A DNA stretch of 64,000 bases, taken from the NCBI GenBank assembly GCA_017516065.1, contig JAFWDQ010000021.1, positions 62,001 to 126,000 of the forward strand, read 5' to 3'. The notes under the pieces were generated by a model. The model had not been told where the DNA came from, searched no databases, and was given only the letters and a program-made list of their open reading frames with translations. Positions 26,650 to 38,990 of this stretch are shown here, in pieces (the first letter of the stretch is position 1; each line of letters starts with the position of its first letter). A program made the position numbers and the translations under genes. This DNA is from Oscillospiraceae bacterium. Its GTDB lineage: Bacteria > Bacillota > Clostridia > Oscillospirales > Oscillospiraceae.

Positions 26650-27630
26650 ATGAAAATCAGAAAAACTTCGATCATAGCCGCGCTGCTGGCGCTGCTGCTG
26701 ATGCTGTCCCTGGCCGCATGCGGCGCTCCCGCAAACGATCCTGCCGGTCCCGACGAGCCGGATCAGGCGCCTCAGACCACCGACGTCACCGACGACGGCG
26801 CCGACATTGACGTGCCCGAGGGTGCTTTTGTCAATGACGGCATGATCCTGTCCGTGCCGGAGGAGTACACCGATCTGCTTATTATCGACACGCCGGAGGA
26901 CGACGTGGCCGGTACGCTGTTCGTCGTCTCCGAGAAGGCCTCCGTGGAGGCAGGAAAAGTGGTGCATCCCGGCGAGGACTGGGGTGACGGCTGGCTGTTC
27001 AGTATCGGCCGTGCCAATGAAGAGTGGCTCCATGAGCAGCTTTGCGGCGACATGAGCGGCCGGGAGATCTTCGCCCGGGCGGAGAACGGCGACTACTACA
27101 TCTTCTACACCCCCACTGACGTGCGGATCATGCGGGAGGGAGACGACTACCTGACCGATGAAACGACCATGCAGCAGTGGACGACGCTGAACGAGTGGGC
27201 CGGGACTGTTCCCGAGACCTTCCTGAACGAGAACAAGGGGCTCACCCCCTATACCCACACCAACACCGATCTGGATATCTACCTGTCCCGCATCGCCTAT
27301 AAGGACGATACCAACTACAACATCACTTTCCTCACCGACGGCTCCCTGGATCCGAAGGCTGTGGACAAGACGCCCTATATCACCCGCCTTCTGGACGGCG
27401 TCACCTTCGAGATGGTGGATGAGGAGGCTCCCGACGGCGAGTACATCGTGCTCAATCTCCCCGATGACGATCTCCGCTTTGACTTCTTCTTCGGAGGCGA
27501 CGGCAACTACGTCCGGGAGGTCTACGGCAACGGCGCGGAGCTCCTCTACAAGGCCACCTATGCTGACGGCGCCACCGTGGCCAACCAGGTCATGGAGGAG
27601 TGGTACAACGCGCTGGCCGACGCCCAGTGA
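26650..27630 (+). CDS. Lipoprotein of unknown function
   Basis: 326 residues. A lipoprotein signal with lipobox LAAC is followed by an acidic Pro/Asp linker and a soluble domain rich in Asp, Glu, Tyr and Trp (for example DWGDGWLFSIGRANEEWLHE and NLPDDDLRFDFFFGGDGNY). I recognise no enzyme motif. Related exported proteins with a GWLFSIGR-like strand are common in Clostridia, which suggests a beta-rich extracellular fold. GAAAGGA lies about a dozen bases before the ATG, a rather long spacing. It has its own promoter and terminator, so it is monocistronic. Confidence 0.75.
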   Translation: MKIRKTSIIAALLALLLMLSLAACGAPANDPAGPDEPDQAPQTTDVTDDGADIDVPEGAFVNDGMILSVPEEYTDLLIIDTPEDDVAGTLFVVSEKASVEAGKVVHPGEDWGDGWLFSIGRANEEWLHEQLCGDMSGREIFARAENGDYYIFYTPTDVRIMREGDDYLTDETTMQQWTTLNEWAGTVPETFLNENKGLTPYTHTNTDLDIYLSRIAYKDDTNYNITFLTDGSLDPKAVDKTPYITRLLDGVTFEMVDEEAPDGEYIVLNLPDDDLRFDFFFGGDGNYVREVYGNGAELLYKATYADGATVANQVMEEWYNALADAQ

Positions 27631-27658
27631 CGGCTGACACAATCGAATCCGGATACAA

Positions 27659-27698
27659 AAACGGCTCCCGGGCAAAATGCCCGGGAGCCGTCTTTTTT
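27659..27698. terminator. Bidirectional terminator between the lipoprotein gene and carB
   Basis: ACGGCTCCCGGGC pairs with GCCCGGGAGCCGT across a short AAAAT loop, with T on one side and A on the other. It serves the lipoprotein gene and the converging pyrG-carAB operon. Confidence 0.9.
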
Positions 27699-27713
27699 TA
27701 TCCGCAGCGGCGG

Positions 27714-30700
27714 TCACGCGTCGATGGTGGATACGCTCATGGTGGTCTCCTCCAGCACGTCCAGCAGGACCTTCACCGTGTCCAGAGACGTGAGCATGGT
27801 CACGCCGTTCTCGATGGCGCAGCGGCGGATGGCCACGCCGTCCTCATAGTGGACGCCGGAGAGGATGGCCCGGGTGTTGATGACGTAGCTGACGTAGCCG
27901 GCCCGGATGGAGTCCAGGATCTCCTCGCTGCCCTCGCTGAGCTTCCGGCGCACCCGGGTGCGGATGCCGTGCTCCTTCAGGAACAGCGCCGTGCCGATGG
28001 TGGCCTCAATATTGAAGCCCATGTTGTAGAAGCGGCGAACCAGCGGCAGGGCCTCCTCCTTGTCCTCGTCGGCCAGGGTGACGATGACGGTACCGTAGTT
28101 GAGCATCTGGATGCCGGAGGCCACGAAGGCCTTGTACATGGCCCGGTGGAGCTTTTTGTCGTAGCCGATTGCCTCGCCGGTGGATTTCATCTCCGGGGAC
28201 AGGTAGGCGTCCATGCCCCGCAGCTTGGAGAAGGAAAAGGCCGGGGCCTTGACATAGCAGCGCTCCTTCTCCTTCGGATAGATCTCCGTATACCCCTGTT
28301 CGGCCAGACTGACGCCCAGATTCACCAGGGTGGCGATGTCCGCCAGCGAGTAACCGGTGGCCTTGGACAGGAAGGGCACCGTCCGGGAGGAGCGGGGATT
28401 GACCTCGATGATATATACGTCCTCCTGCTCCCCCACGATGAACTGGATATTGAACAGACCGATGATGCCGATGCCCAGGCCCAGCTTCCGGGTATAGTCC
28501 AGGATGGTCTCCTTGACCCGGTCCGAGATGCTGAAGGAGGGGTACACGCTGATGGAGTCGCCGGAGTGAACGCCGGTACGCTCCACCAGCTCCATGATGC
28601 CGGGAACGAAGACGTCCGTTCCGTCGCAGATGGCGTCCACCTCTACCTCCTTGCCCCGGATGTACTTGTCCACCAGCACCGGCTTGTCCTCGTCGATCTC
28701 CACGGCGGTCTTCAGATAGTGCCGCAGGTGCTCCTCCTTGGCTACGATCTGCATGGCCCGGCCTCCCAGTACGAAGCTGGGCCGCACCAGCACGGGGTAT
28801 CCGATCTCCGCGGCGGCGGCTACGCCGTCTTCGATATTGGTCACCGCCCGGCCTTTGGGCTGGGGGATCTCCAGCGAGAGCAGCAGCTTTTCAAATGCGT
28901 CCCTGTTCTCCGCCCGCTCGATTGCGGCGCAGTCCGTGCCGATGATCTTCACGCCCCGCTCCATCAGGGGCTGGGCCAGATTGATGGCCGTCTGGCCGCC
29001 CAGGGTGGCGATGACGCCCTCGGGCTGCTCCATCTCGATGATGTTCATCACATCCTCTACCGTCAGGGGCTCAAAGTAGAGCTTGTCGCTGCAGGTGTAG
29101 TCCGTGGAGACGGTCTCCGGGTTGTTGTTGATGATGATGGCCTCGTAGCCCGCCGCCTTGATGGTCTGCACGGCGTGGACCGTGGAGTAGTCGAACTCCA
29201 CGCCCTGACCGATGCGGATGGGGCCGGAGCCCAGAACGATGATCTTTTTCTTCTCCGACAGGACCGACTCATTCTCCTCCTCGTAGGTGGAGTAGAAATA
29301 CGGGATATAGCTGTCGAATTCCGACGCGCAGGTGTCGATCATCTTGTACACCGGCAGGATCCCCGCCTCCCGGCGCAGGGCAAAGACCTCTGTCTCCGCT
29401 CTGTCCCACCGGCGGGCGATCTCACGGTCGGAGAAGCCCATGCGCTTTGCTCTGCACAGGACGCCGACGTCCCCGGGATGCCGGGTCAGGGTCTGCTCCA
29501 TGACGACGATATTCGCCATCTTCCGCAGGAACAGCACGTCGATCTGCGTGGCGGCGGCCAGCGCCTCCGGGGCATGGCCCCGGCGCAGGAGCTCCGCCAG
29601 GGCGTAGATCCGGTCGTCGGTGCCGATGGTGATATAGTCCAGCAGTCCCTCGTCCGTCCAGCCGTCGAATTTCTCCATATACAGGTGCCATACGCCGATC
29701 TCCAGGGACCGGATGGCCTTGAGCAGGCTCTCCTCGATGGTGCGGCCGATGCTCATGACCTCGCCGGTGGCCTTCATCTGGGTGCCCAGGGAGTTGTTGG
29801 CGTCGGTGAATTTGTCGAAGGGGAACCGGGGCATCTTCGTGACCACGTAGTCCAGCGTGGGCTCGAAGGAGGCCGGGGTGTTGGCGATGGGGATCTCGTC
29901 CAGGGTCATGCCCACGGCGATCTTTGCCGACACCCGGGCAATGGGATAGCCGCTGGCCTTGCTGGCCAGGGCAGAGGACCGGGAGACCCGGGGGTTGACC
30001 TCGATGAGATAGTACTGGAAGCTGTTGGGGTCCAGAGCGAACTGGACGTTGCAGCCGCCCTCGATCTGCAGGGCCCGGATGATCTTCAGGGCGCTGTCCC
30101 GGAGCATATGGTACTCCTTGTTGGTCAGCGTCTGGGAGGGGCAGACCACGATGGAGTCGCCGGTGTGGATGCCCACGGGGTCCACGTTCTCCATGTTGCA
30201 GATGGTGATGGCGGTGTCCGCGGCGTCCCGCATGACCTCGTACTCGATCTCCTTGAAGCCCTTGATGCTCTTTTCCACCAACACCTGATGGACCGGCGAG
30301 AGAGCCAGGGCGTTCTTCATGATCTCCCGAAACTCCGTCTCGTCGTCGGCAAAGCCGCCGCCGGTGCCGCCCAGAGTGAAGGCCGGGCGCAGGACCACGG
30401 GATAGCCGATCTCCTCGGCGATCCGCAGGCCGTCCTCCATGGTTTCCGCGATATCGGAAGGCAGGACCGGCTCGCCGAGGCTCTGGCAGAGCTCCTTGAA
30501 CAGCTCCCTGTCCTCCGCCTGGGCAATGCTGCTGCTGCGGGTACCCAGCAGCTCCGTGCGGCACTCCCGCAAAATGCCCTTTTTCTCCAGCTGCACCGCC
30601 AGATTCAGGCCCGTCTGTCCACCGATGCTGGGCAGGATCGCGTCGGGCCGCTCGTAGCGGATGATCTTGGCGATATACTCCAGGGTCAGGGGCTCCATAT

Positions 30701-30885
30701 AGACCTTGTCCGCGATGGAGGTGTCCGTCATGATGGTGGCGGGGTTGGAGTTGCACAGCACCACCTCGTACCCCTCCTCCTTCAGGGCAAGGCAGGCCTG
30801 GGTCCCGGCGTAGTCGAATTCCGCCGCCTGGCCGATGACGATGGGACCGGAGCCGATGACCAGCACCTTGCTGATATCTGTCCGC

Positions 30886-30893
<8 letters not shown>
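27714..30893 (-). CDS. carB: Carbamoyl-phosphate synthase, large subunit
   Basis: 1059 residues. Makes carbamoyl phosphate from bicarbonate, ATP and ammonia delivered by CarA, for pyrimidine and arginine synthesis. The two homologous ATP-grasp halves are visible: [20 protein letters not shown] opens the first and [20 protein letters not shown] the second. The C-terminal MGS-like regulatory domain follows. The slightly short length fits a Gram-positive CarB. Its start overlaps the end of carA by eight bases. Confidence 0.97.
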
Positions 30894-33714
<2,821 letters not shown>

Positions 33715-33805
33715 CCGCTTCCGTGACGGGAATATCATTTTCCCGGTCGGTCCGCCCGCCTCAATATTTCGCTCTCAGCAAAGCATATCGGCAGACCGGA
33801 CGCTG

Positions 33806-34108
33806 TCAGGGCGCAGTCAACCTGCTTTTCAGCAGTGGAATTCCTTCTTCCATCCACCATCCGTTATCAACACCGCCGGAACTCATTCCGCCATGAGCGA
33901 ACTGCTGTATTACGGCAAAATCGCCGTATTTGTCGGTCATAACCTTGCCTGAAAGTGAAAAGTATTCCTCTTTTATCCACGTTTCCAGTTCGTCAGGAGA
34001 AATCATATCCATATTCTCCGCGCGTTCTTTTAAGTAATCCCAAAAATACGGATCTCCCCTGAATCCCCATCTTTCGGGTTTTTCTTCAAATATTTTTGAC
34101 AGCCGCAT
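33806..34108 (-). CDS. Small protein of unknown function
   Basis: 100 residues with no signal peptide or membrane segment. Notable motifs are KPERWGFRGDPYFWDYLKE, an acidic helical middle and FAHGGMSSGGVDNGWW near the C-terminus. Small proteins of this type occur in Firmicutes, sometimes near toxin or immunity genes, but I cannot assign a role. The start at 34108 has AGAGGAG seven bases upstream; the ATG at 34141 lacks one. The DNA is AT-richer than its surroundings. It lies directly downstream of the displaced repeat copy (34123-34235). Confidence 0.6.
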   Translation of the reverse strand: MRLSKIFEEKPERWGFRGDPYFWDYLKERAENMDMISPDELETWIKEEYFSLSGKVMTDKYGDFAVIQQFAHGGMSSGGVDNGWWMEEGIPLLKSRLTAP

Positions 34109-34122
34109 ATTCCTGCTCCTCT

Positions 34123-34235
34123 CAAATTCCGATTTGCCCATCTTATTTCAGTTGTTTCAGATCGGCTGCATGCTTCGGTTCATACGGCGCTGAAATAAAG
34201 TCTTTCTTTTAGTAGAACAAGCCGCCTGCTGTCTC
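34123..34235. repeat. Direct repeat copy A (detached copy of the peptidase gene 3' end)
   Basis: About 113 bases, roughly 88% identical to 34925-35036 in the same orientation. Read on the minus strand it encodes E-T-A-G-G-L-F-Y followed by a stop, then K-K-D-F-I-S-A-P-Y-E-P: a broken version of the C-terminus of the aminopeptidase. Confidence 0.85.
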
Positions 34236-34283
34236 AACTGAACAATCATGAAGAAATATATCAACAAAATGGGGGATATTTGA

Positions 34284-34808
34284 TCAGTCTTCTATTGTCC
34301 TGAACAGGTTCTGTTTGCATTTTACGCTGTATTGCAGAGTATAGGATGCAGCCCCGGCGTTCCATGCATTCTGTATTTCGGCTATCTCTCTTGTTATATC
34401 ATCAAGGTCCCTGTACCAGGCAAGAAATGTATTCTGCGAAAATGCCGTGTCATTCCCTTCTGAGGCATATAGTGCGTATTTGGGACTGTTTTTGCCGCCT
34501 TTGAACTGCTGCGAACGGGTTACCTTTGAAGCACTGGCGATCACACCTTCGTTCGGTGAAATAATCCTGATCGTTTCCGATGGTTTACCGTTTTCGGAAA
34601 CGACTGGCGTGTTTTCTCCTCCCAGTAAGCTGTCCAATGAAACATTCAACTTTTTTGACAGGATCAAAAGCTTGTCAACTTCCGGATACCCTTCTCCCTG
34701 CTCCCATTTTGACACAGCCTGTCTGCTTACACCCAGCATTTCTGCCAGTCCTTCTTGTGAGAGCTGGTTCTTCTTGCGAAGCGTCTGCAGGTTTTTTCCA
34801 AAACTCAT
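34284..34808 (-). CDS. XRE-family helix-turn-helix regulator
   Basis: 174 residues. The N-terminal HTH is clear: SFGKNLQTLRKKNQLSQEGL, then AEMLGVSRQAVSKWEQGEGY, the typical Clostridial XRE domain. The C-terminal ~100 residues, containing NSPKYALYASEG and FLAWYRDLDDITREI, are not recognised and may sense a ligand or bind a partner. The start at 34808 follows a GGAGG site. It lies between two direct repeats and is AT-rich for this genome, which suggests recent acquisition. Target genes unknown; it could regulate itself and the neighbouring small gene. Confidence 0.85.
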   Translation of the reverse strand: MSFGKNLQTLRKKNQLSQEGLAEMLGVSRQAVSKWEQGEGYPEVDKLLILSKKLNVSLDSLLGGENTPVVSENGKPSETIRIISPNEGVIASASKVTRSQQFKGGKNSPKYALYASEGNDTAFSQNTFLAWYRDLDDITREIAEIQNAWNAGAASYTLQYSVKCKQNLFRTIED

Positions 34809-34924
34809 AATACCACCCTCCTTATAAAGGAAGTGTAAGGCTTGAGCCGCGCTTTTTCTACCAACCTCTATTTGCCTTTCCGCAACCTGAAGTTGCTTTT
34901 TCTCAAGCAGTTTAATCAATACGG

Positions 34925-35036
34925 CAAATAACGATCTGCCGATCTCATTTCAGTTGTTTCAGATCGTCTGCATTCTCGGTTCATACGGCGCTGAAACAAA
35001 GTCTTTCTTTTCGTGGTACAAGCCGCCTGCTGTCTC
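34925..35036. repeat. Direct repeat copy B (3' end of the aminopeptidase gene)
   Basis: It matches 34123-34235 with one single-base indel and about a dozen substitutions. The part from 34959 is the last 26 codons of the functional peptidase gene; the rest is just downstream of its stop. Confidence 0.85.
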
Positions 35037-36815
35037 CAGAGGCTTTGTGACCTCTGCCAGCCAGTGGGCCTCCTCCTCCGTCAGCCGTGGGGCCAGGGTC
35101 TGATACACCCGCCGGTGATACGCGTCCAGGCGTCTGCGGCCCTCCTCCCCCAGCAGCGCAGGGTCGATGGCGTCCCGGTCAAAGGGCGCCAGGGTCAGGT
35201 GCTCGAAGCGGAGGTACCCCTCCCGCTCCGCCCGGCAGACCAGCAGCAGATTTTCCTGCCGGACGCCGTGGCTGCCGGCGGCGTAATACCCCGGCTCGTC
35301 GGAGAGGATCATGCCGGGCCGGAGCACGCCGTCCCAGCCGTACAGGGGCCGCTGGCGGAGATTCACCGGCCCCTCATGGACGCAGAGGAAGCAACCCACG
35401 CCGTGGCCGGTGCCGTGGCCGTAATCCAGCCCAGCTCCCCACAGGGGCAGCCGGGCCACGGCCTCCAGCTGTTCGGCACGGGTCCCCGCCGGAAACACGG
35501 CATCGGCCAGAGCCAGCATCCCCCGGAGTACAAGGGTCACATGGCGCTTTTGTTCCTCCGTGACAGGTCCCAGGGCCACCGTCCGGGTGACGTCGGTGGT
35601 GCCCTCCAGGTACTGACCGCCGGAGTCCAGCAGCAGCAGCCCCTCCGGCTGCAGGGGCACGTCCGTTTCCGCCGTTGCCTCGTAGTGGACGATGGCCCCG
35701 TGAGGTCCGTATCCGGCGATGGTGGCAAAGCTGGGGCCCAGCGCCCCCTGCTGCCGCCGCAATTCATCGACCAGATCGCCCACGGAGCACTCCGTCATGG
35801 GGACGCGGCCGATATCCCGCTTCACCTGATACAGCCACTTTGTCAGCGCCGCGCCGTCCTTCTCATGGGCCAGGCGCATATTGGCCTGCTCCGTATCGTT
35901 TTTTATGGATTTCCACAGGGCCGTGGGGTTGGGAATATCGATCCGCTCCGCGCCCCGGTCCTCCAGGATCGAACAGAGGCTTTGGTTTACATAACGTGTA
36001 TCCAGCATCACGCGGCAGCCTGGCTCCGTCTCCCGGCAGAAGTCATACACACCGTCATAGGGTCGGATTTCCGTCCCCAGCCCGGCGAGGGAAGCCCGCA
36101 GTCCGTCGGAGAGCTTGCTCTCGTCGGTGAAGAGCAGCGCCCGCTCCGGGGTCACCGCGGCGTAGGCCAGCAGAACGGGGTTATAGGCCACGTCCCCGCC
36201 CCGGAGATTGAACAGCCAGGCCAGGTCGTCCAGCGCCGTCAGCAGAAAGACCGCCGCGTCCCGTTTCGCCAGCTCCTGACGCAGCTTCGCAAGCTTCTCC
36301 GCGGCGCTCTGTCCGGCGTATCGTTCCTCCAGCAGGAACGCCGGGGCGTCGGGCAGGGCGGGACGGTCCGTCCAGAACGCATCCGGCAGGTCCAGATCGG
36401 AACGAAGCTCGCCCTTTTTCCACTGTCTGCGAAGGGTCTGACAGTATGCTCCGGAGAAGGTGCGGCCATCGAAGCCCAGCCGGCCGCCCTCCGGCAGCTT
36501 TTCGGCCAGATACTTCTGCACCGTGGGGGTGGTCTTCTCCCCCGACCGGAACAGGTCGATACCGGTGTCCGCCAGCTCCTGCTCCGCCTGGATCCAGTAG
36601 CGGGAGTCCGTCCAGAGCCCGGCGCTGTCCGGGAGCACCAGCAGCGTACCGGCGGAGCCGGTGAAGCCGGACAGGAAGGTGCGGGTCTTGAAGTGTTCCC
36701 CCACATATTCCGAGCCGTGGCAGTCCGCGTCCGCCGCCAGCCAGGCGTCCAGGCCCTCCCGGGACATCCCCTGCCGCAGCAGGGCCAGCCGTTCCCGTAT
36801 CGTCTCTTTTTCCAT
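34959..36815 (-). CDS. Xaa-Pro aminopeptidase, M24B family, three-domain type
   Basis: 618 residues, close to eukaryotic cytosolic aminopeptidase P. It removes an N-terminal residue from peptides with Pro second. Two creatinase-like N-terminal domains precede the pita-bread catalytic domain; the metal ligands are visible as two Asp in LLLDSGGQYLEGTTDVTR, His in GHGTGHGVG, and Glu in ILSDEPGYY and RQENLLLV. No signal peptide, so cytoplasmic. The ATG overlaps the stop of the PAP2 gene (TAATG), so the two are coupled. Its 3' end is copy B of a direct repeat. Confidence 0.93.
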   Translation of the reverse strand: MEKETIRERLALLRQGMSREGLDAWLAADADCHGSEYVGEHFKTRTFLSGFTGSAGTLLVLPDSAGLWTDSRYWIQAEQELADTGIDLFRSGEKTTPTVQKYLAEKLPEGGRLGFDGRTFSGAYCQTLRRQWKKGELRSDLDLPDAFWTDRPALPDAPAFLLEERYAGQSAAEKLAKLRQELAKRDAAVFLLTALDDLAWLFNLRGGDVAYNPVLLAYAAVTPERALLFTDESKLSDGLRASLAGLGTEIRPYDGVYDFCRETEPGCRVMLDTRYVNQSLCSILEDRGAERIDIPNPTALWKSIKNDTEQANMRLAHEKDGAALTKWLYQVKRDIGRVPMTECSVGDLVDELRRQQGALGPSFATIAGYGPHGAIVHYEATAETDVPLQPEGLLLLDSGGQYLEGTTDVTRTVALGPVTEEQKRHVTLVLRGMLALADAVFPAGTRAEQLEAVARLPLWGAGLDYGHGTGHGVGCFLCVHEGPVNLRQRPLYGWDGVLRPGMILSDEPGYYAAGSHGVRQENLLLVCRAEREGYLRFEHLTLAPFDRDAIDPALLGEEGRRRLDAYHRRVYQTLAPRLTEEEAHWLAEVTKPLETAGGLYHEKKDFVSAPYEPRMQTI

Positions 36816-37474
36816 TATGACGCCTCTTTTCCTTCTCCGGCTCTGCAGGCGGAATAGTACAGGGATACCAGGGCCGCGCCCAGCAGAACGCCGCCGATCA
36901 CGTCGGTGAACCAGTGCACACCGGACAACAGACGGCCCACCACCAGCAGGATCATGACCACCGCGGTCACCGCCTCCGCCGTCAGACGCAGATTCCTGGT
37001 TTTGATCTCCTCGTGGAAAAATCGCAGGGCTGAGCCCAGGATACACAGGGAGAGCATGGTATGGGAGGATGGATAGGAGGCCTCCAGCACGCCGTCGATG
37101 AGCACCGGGCGGCAGTTGACCACGACGACCTCAAAGAACACGTAGAGGATCACCGCCGCGATATACAGACCGATGAGGGCCTTCACTTCCCGGTCCATGT
37201 GCCGGAAGCCCCGGCGCTTGACGCACTGGATCAGCGCCAGCACCACAAAGACCAGCGCCAGCACGATGGCAAGATAACCCAGGATCTCAGTGAACACATA
37301 CCAGGCGTGATGGACGCCCAGTCCCCGGAATACCGCGCCGTTCAGCTTTGCGAAACCCACGGCGGAGTTCTCCGGGCCGATGGGCTGTACGCTGACACAG
37401 CGGACCAGTACGGTGAACACGATGAACACGACCAGCAGAATGCAGCCCGTCCTGTACTCTCTAAACTTTTCCAT
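36815..37474 (-). CDS. PAP2-family membrane phosphatase
   Basis: 219 residues with about six hydrophobic helices. PAP2 motifs are visible: NCRPVLIDG (reduced motif 1), YPSSHTM (motif 2) and GRLLSGVHWFTDVIGG (motif 3, with the catalytic His). Such enzymes dephosphorylate lipid phosphates or undecaprenyl pyrophosphate at the outer face of the membrane. Substrate is not decided by the sequence. It is first of a two-gene unit with the aminopeptidase and has a promoter overlapped by a palindrome. Confidence 0.87.
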   Translation of the reverse strand: MEKFREYRTGCILLVVFIVFTVLVRCVSVQPIGPENSAVGFAKLNGAVFRGLGVHHAWYVFTEILGYLAIVLALVFVVLALIQCVKRRGFRHMDREVKALIGLYIAAVILYVFFEVVVVNCRPVLIDGVLEASYPSSHTMLSLCILGSALRFFHEEIKTRNLRLTAEAVTAVVMILLVVGRLLSGVHWFTDVIGGVLLGAALVSLYYSACRAGEGKEAS

Positions 37475-37537
37475 AGTCTCTCCCCTGTCGTATCATTTGT
37501 TTTGATCCGGACGAAACCGTGATCCTATCATTTTCGT

Positions 37538-37584
37538 TTGTATTATTGTAGTAATACAATAGCTCATTTGTGAGGTTTTGTCAA
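37538..37584 (-). promoter_or_regulatory. Promoter with overlapping palindromic operator, PAP2/aminopeptidase genes
   Basis: On the minus strand TTGACA (37579-37584), 17 bases, TATTGT. An inverted repeat TTGTATTA-N6-TAATACAA at 37538-37559 covers the -10 and the start site; a nested TATTGTA-N4-TACAATA also fits. A repressor site is inferred. Confidence 0.65.
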
Positions 37585-37622
37585 GGGATAATCAAACGGT
37601 GGAGCATACAAAGGCATCGGTT

Positions 37623-38990
37623 TTACGCCTCTCCGCCGCTCCGCTGTTCCGGCAGGATGGCTGTGACGGTCAGGGTATGCCCGCCATCAGGGGTCTCCGC
37701 CCGTATTTTGCCCCTGTGGGCCAGCACGATGCTCTTTGCGATGGACAGCCCCAGCCCGTAGCCCCCGGTCTTGGAGCTCCGGGAGTCGTCGGCCCGGTAG
37801 AAGCGGTCGAACAGGCGATTCAGCTGTTCCGTTTCCACCGGCCGGGCGGTGGTATTGGAGACCGTCAGCCGTATATTCCGGCTCCGCCGCTCCAGCCCCA
37901 GGGCGATGCTGCCCTCCGGCGGGGTATATTTCAGCGCGTTGTCCAGCAGGATCGATACCAGCTGCCGCAGGGCCTTTTCATCTCCGGTACAGGAGATCAT
38001 GGGCTGAATGTCGGTCTGAAACGCCTTCCCCTGGGTCCTGGCCAGAGACTGGAAGGACTGGGCCGTCTCCTCCACCACGTCGGAAAACGGGAAGGGCAGC
38101 ATCTGCAGCGGCCGCTCCTCGTCCATCCGGGACAGATAAATCAGATCGTTGGTCAGATCCGTCAGGCGCAGGGTCTGGCGCTTGATGTCGGCAAGCCACT
38201 CGTTCTCCCCGCACTCCAGCTCCGCCAGCTCCGCATCGGCGCCGATGACGGTCAGCGGCGTCTTGAGCTCATGGCCCGCGTCGGTGATGAAGCGCCGCTG
38301 TTTTTCATAGCTCTCCGCCACGGGCCGGACGATCCGCTTGGAGAGCAGGATCAGCAGCACCAGCACCGCGGCCAGGCCCGCCAGAGCCACGGCCACGCTG
38401 GCCAGCAGCGTGGTGCGGAAATCGGACAGCACACGGCCCCGGTCCAAAAATACGATCCGTGTCCCGCTCTCTTCATCGCTGACGGCATAGCGGTAGTCGC
38501 CGTAAAAGCCCCGCTCGCTGCCGGACTCCCACACCGCCCGGGCATATTCCCCGGCGGTCCCGGCGTCCACAGCGGCCACCTGCCCCACATCGGCGGCAAT
38601 GATCGTCCCGTCCTCGCTGAGCACGACGGAGAAGTAACGGGACTCGTAGGGCGCCTCCGGGGACAGGACCGGGGCGTTGAAGTGCCGGCCGTTCTCAAAG
38701 AACGCATCGTCGTCGTCCCAGTCTTCCCACAGATCGTCGTCCCGGTCTTCCCACAGATCGTCGTCGTCCGACAGTGCCCACTCCGGCGGCGGCGCGGTCA
38801 CGCCCGGCCTTCCGTTCACCGTCGGGGGAAAGGCGCCCTCGTTGGCAATAAGCACATCCAGGATCGCGTCGGCGTCCGTGACGATCTTGTGGCGGCTGAC
38901 CAGATTGACGCTGCCCAGGATCACCAGCAGGACGATGGCCAGCGAGACCATGGCGGCCACGATAAGTTTGATACGAAGCTGTCGGATCAT
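37623..38990 (-). CDS. Sensor histidine kinase with acidic, Trp-containing extracellular loop
   Basis: 455 residues. TM1 (about 8-29), an extracellular sensor region, TM2 (about 194-216), HAMP-like linker, dimerisation/phosphoacceptor domain with His240 in DAGHELKTPLTV, then HATPase_c with N and G boxes (DNALKYTPPEG, GYGLGLSI). Residues 74-96 of the sensor repeat D-D-D-L-W-E-D, which may bind cations or cationic peptides (inference). GGAGG precedes the ATG, which overlaps the response regulator stop (ATGA). Confidence 0.92.
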   Translation of the reverse strand: MIRQLRIKLIVAAMVSLAIVLLVILGSVNLVSRHKIVTDADAILDVLIANEGAFPPTVNGRPGVTAPPPEWALSDDDDLWEDRDDDLWEDWDDDDAFFENGRHFNAPVLSPEAPYESRYFSVVLSEDGTIIAADVGQVAAVDAGTAGEYARAVWESGSERGFYGDYRYAVSDEESGTRIVFLDRGRVLSDFRTTLLASVAVALAGLAAVLVLLILLSKRIVRPVAESYEKQRRFITDAGHELKTPLTVIGADAELAELECGENEWLADIKRQTLRLTDLTNDLIYLSRMDEERPLQMLPFPFSDVVEETAQSFQSLARTQGKAFQTDIQPMISCTGDEKALRQLVSILLDNALKYTPPEGSIALGLERRSRNIRLTVSNTTARPVETEQLNRLFDRFYRADDSRSSKTGGYGLGLSIAKSIVLAHRGKIRAETPDGGHTLTVTAILPEQRSGGEA

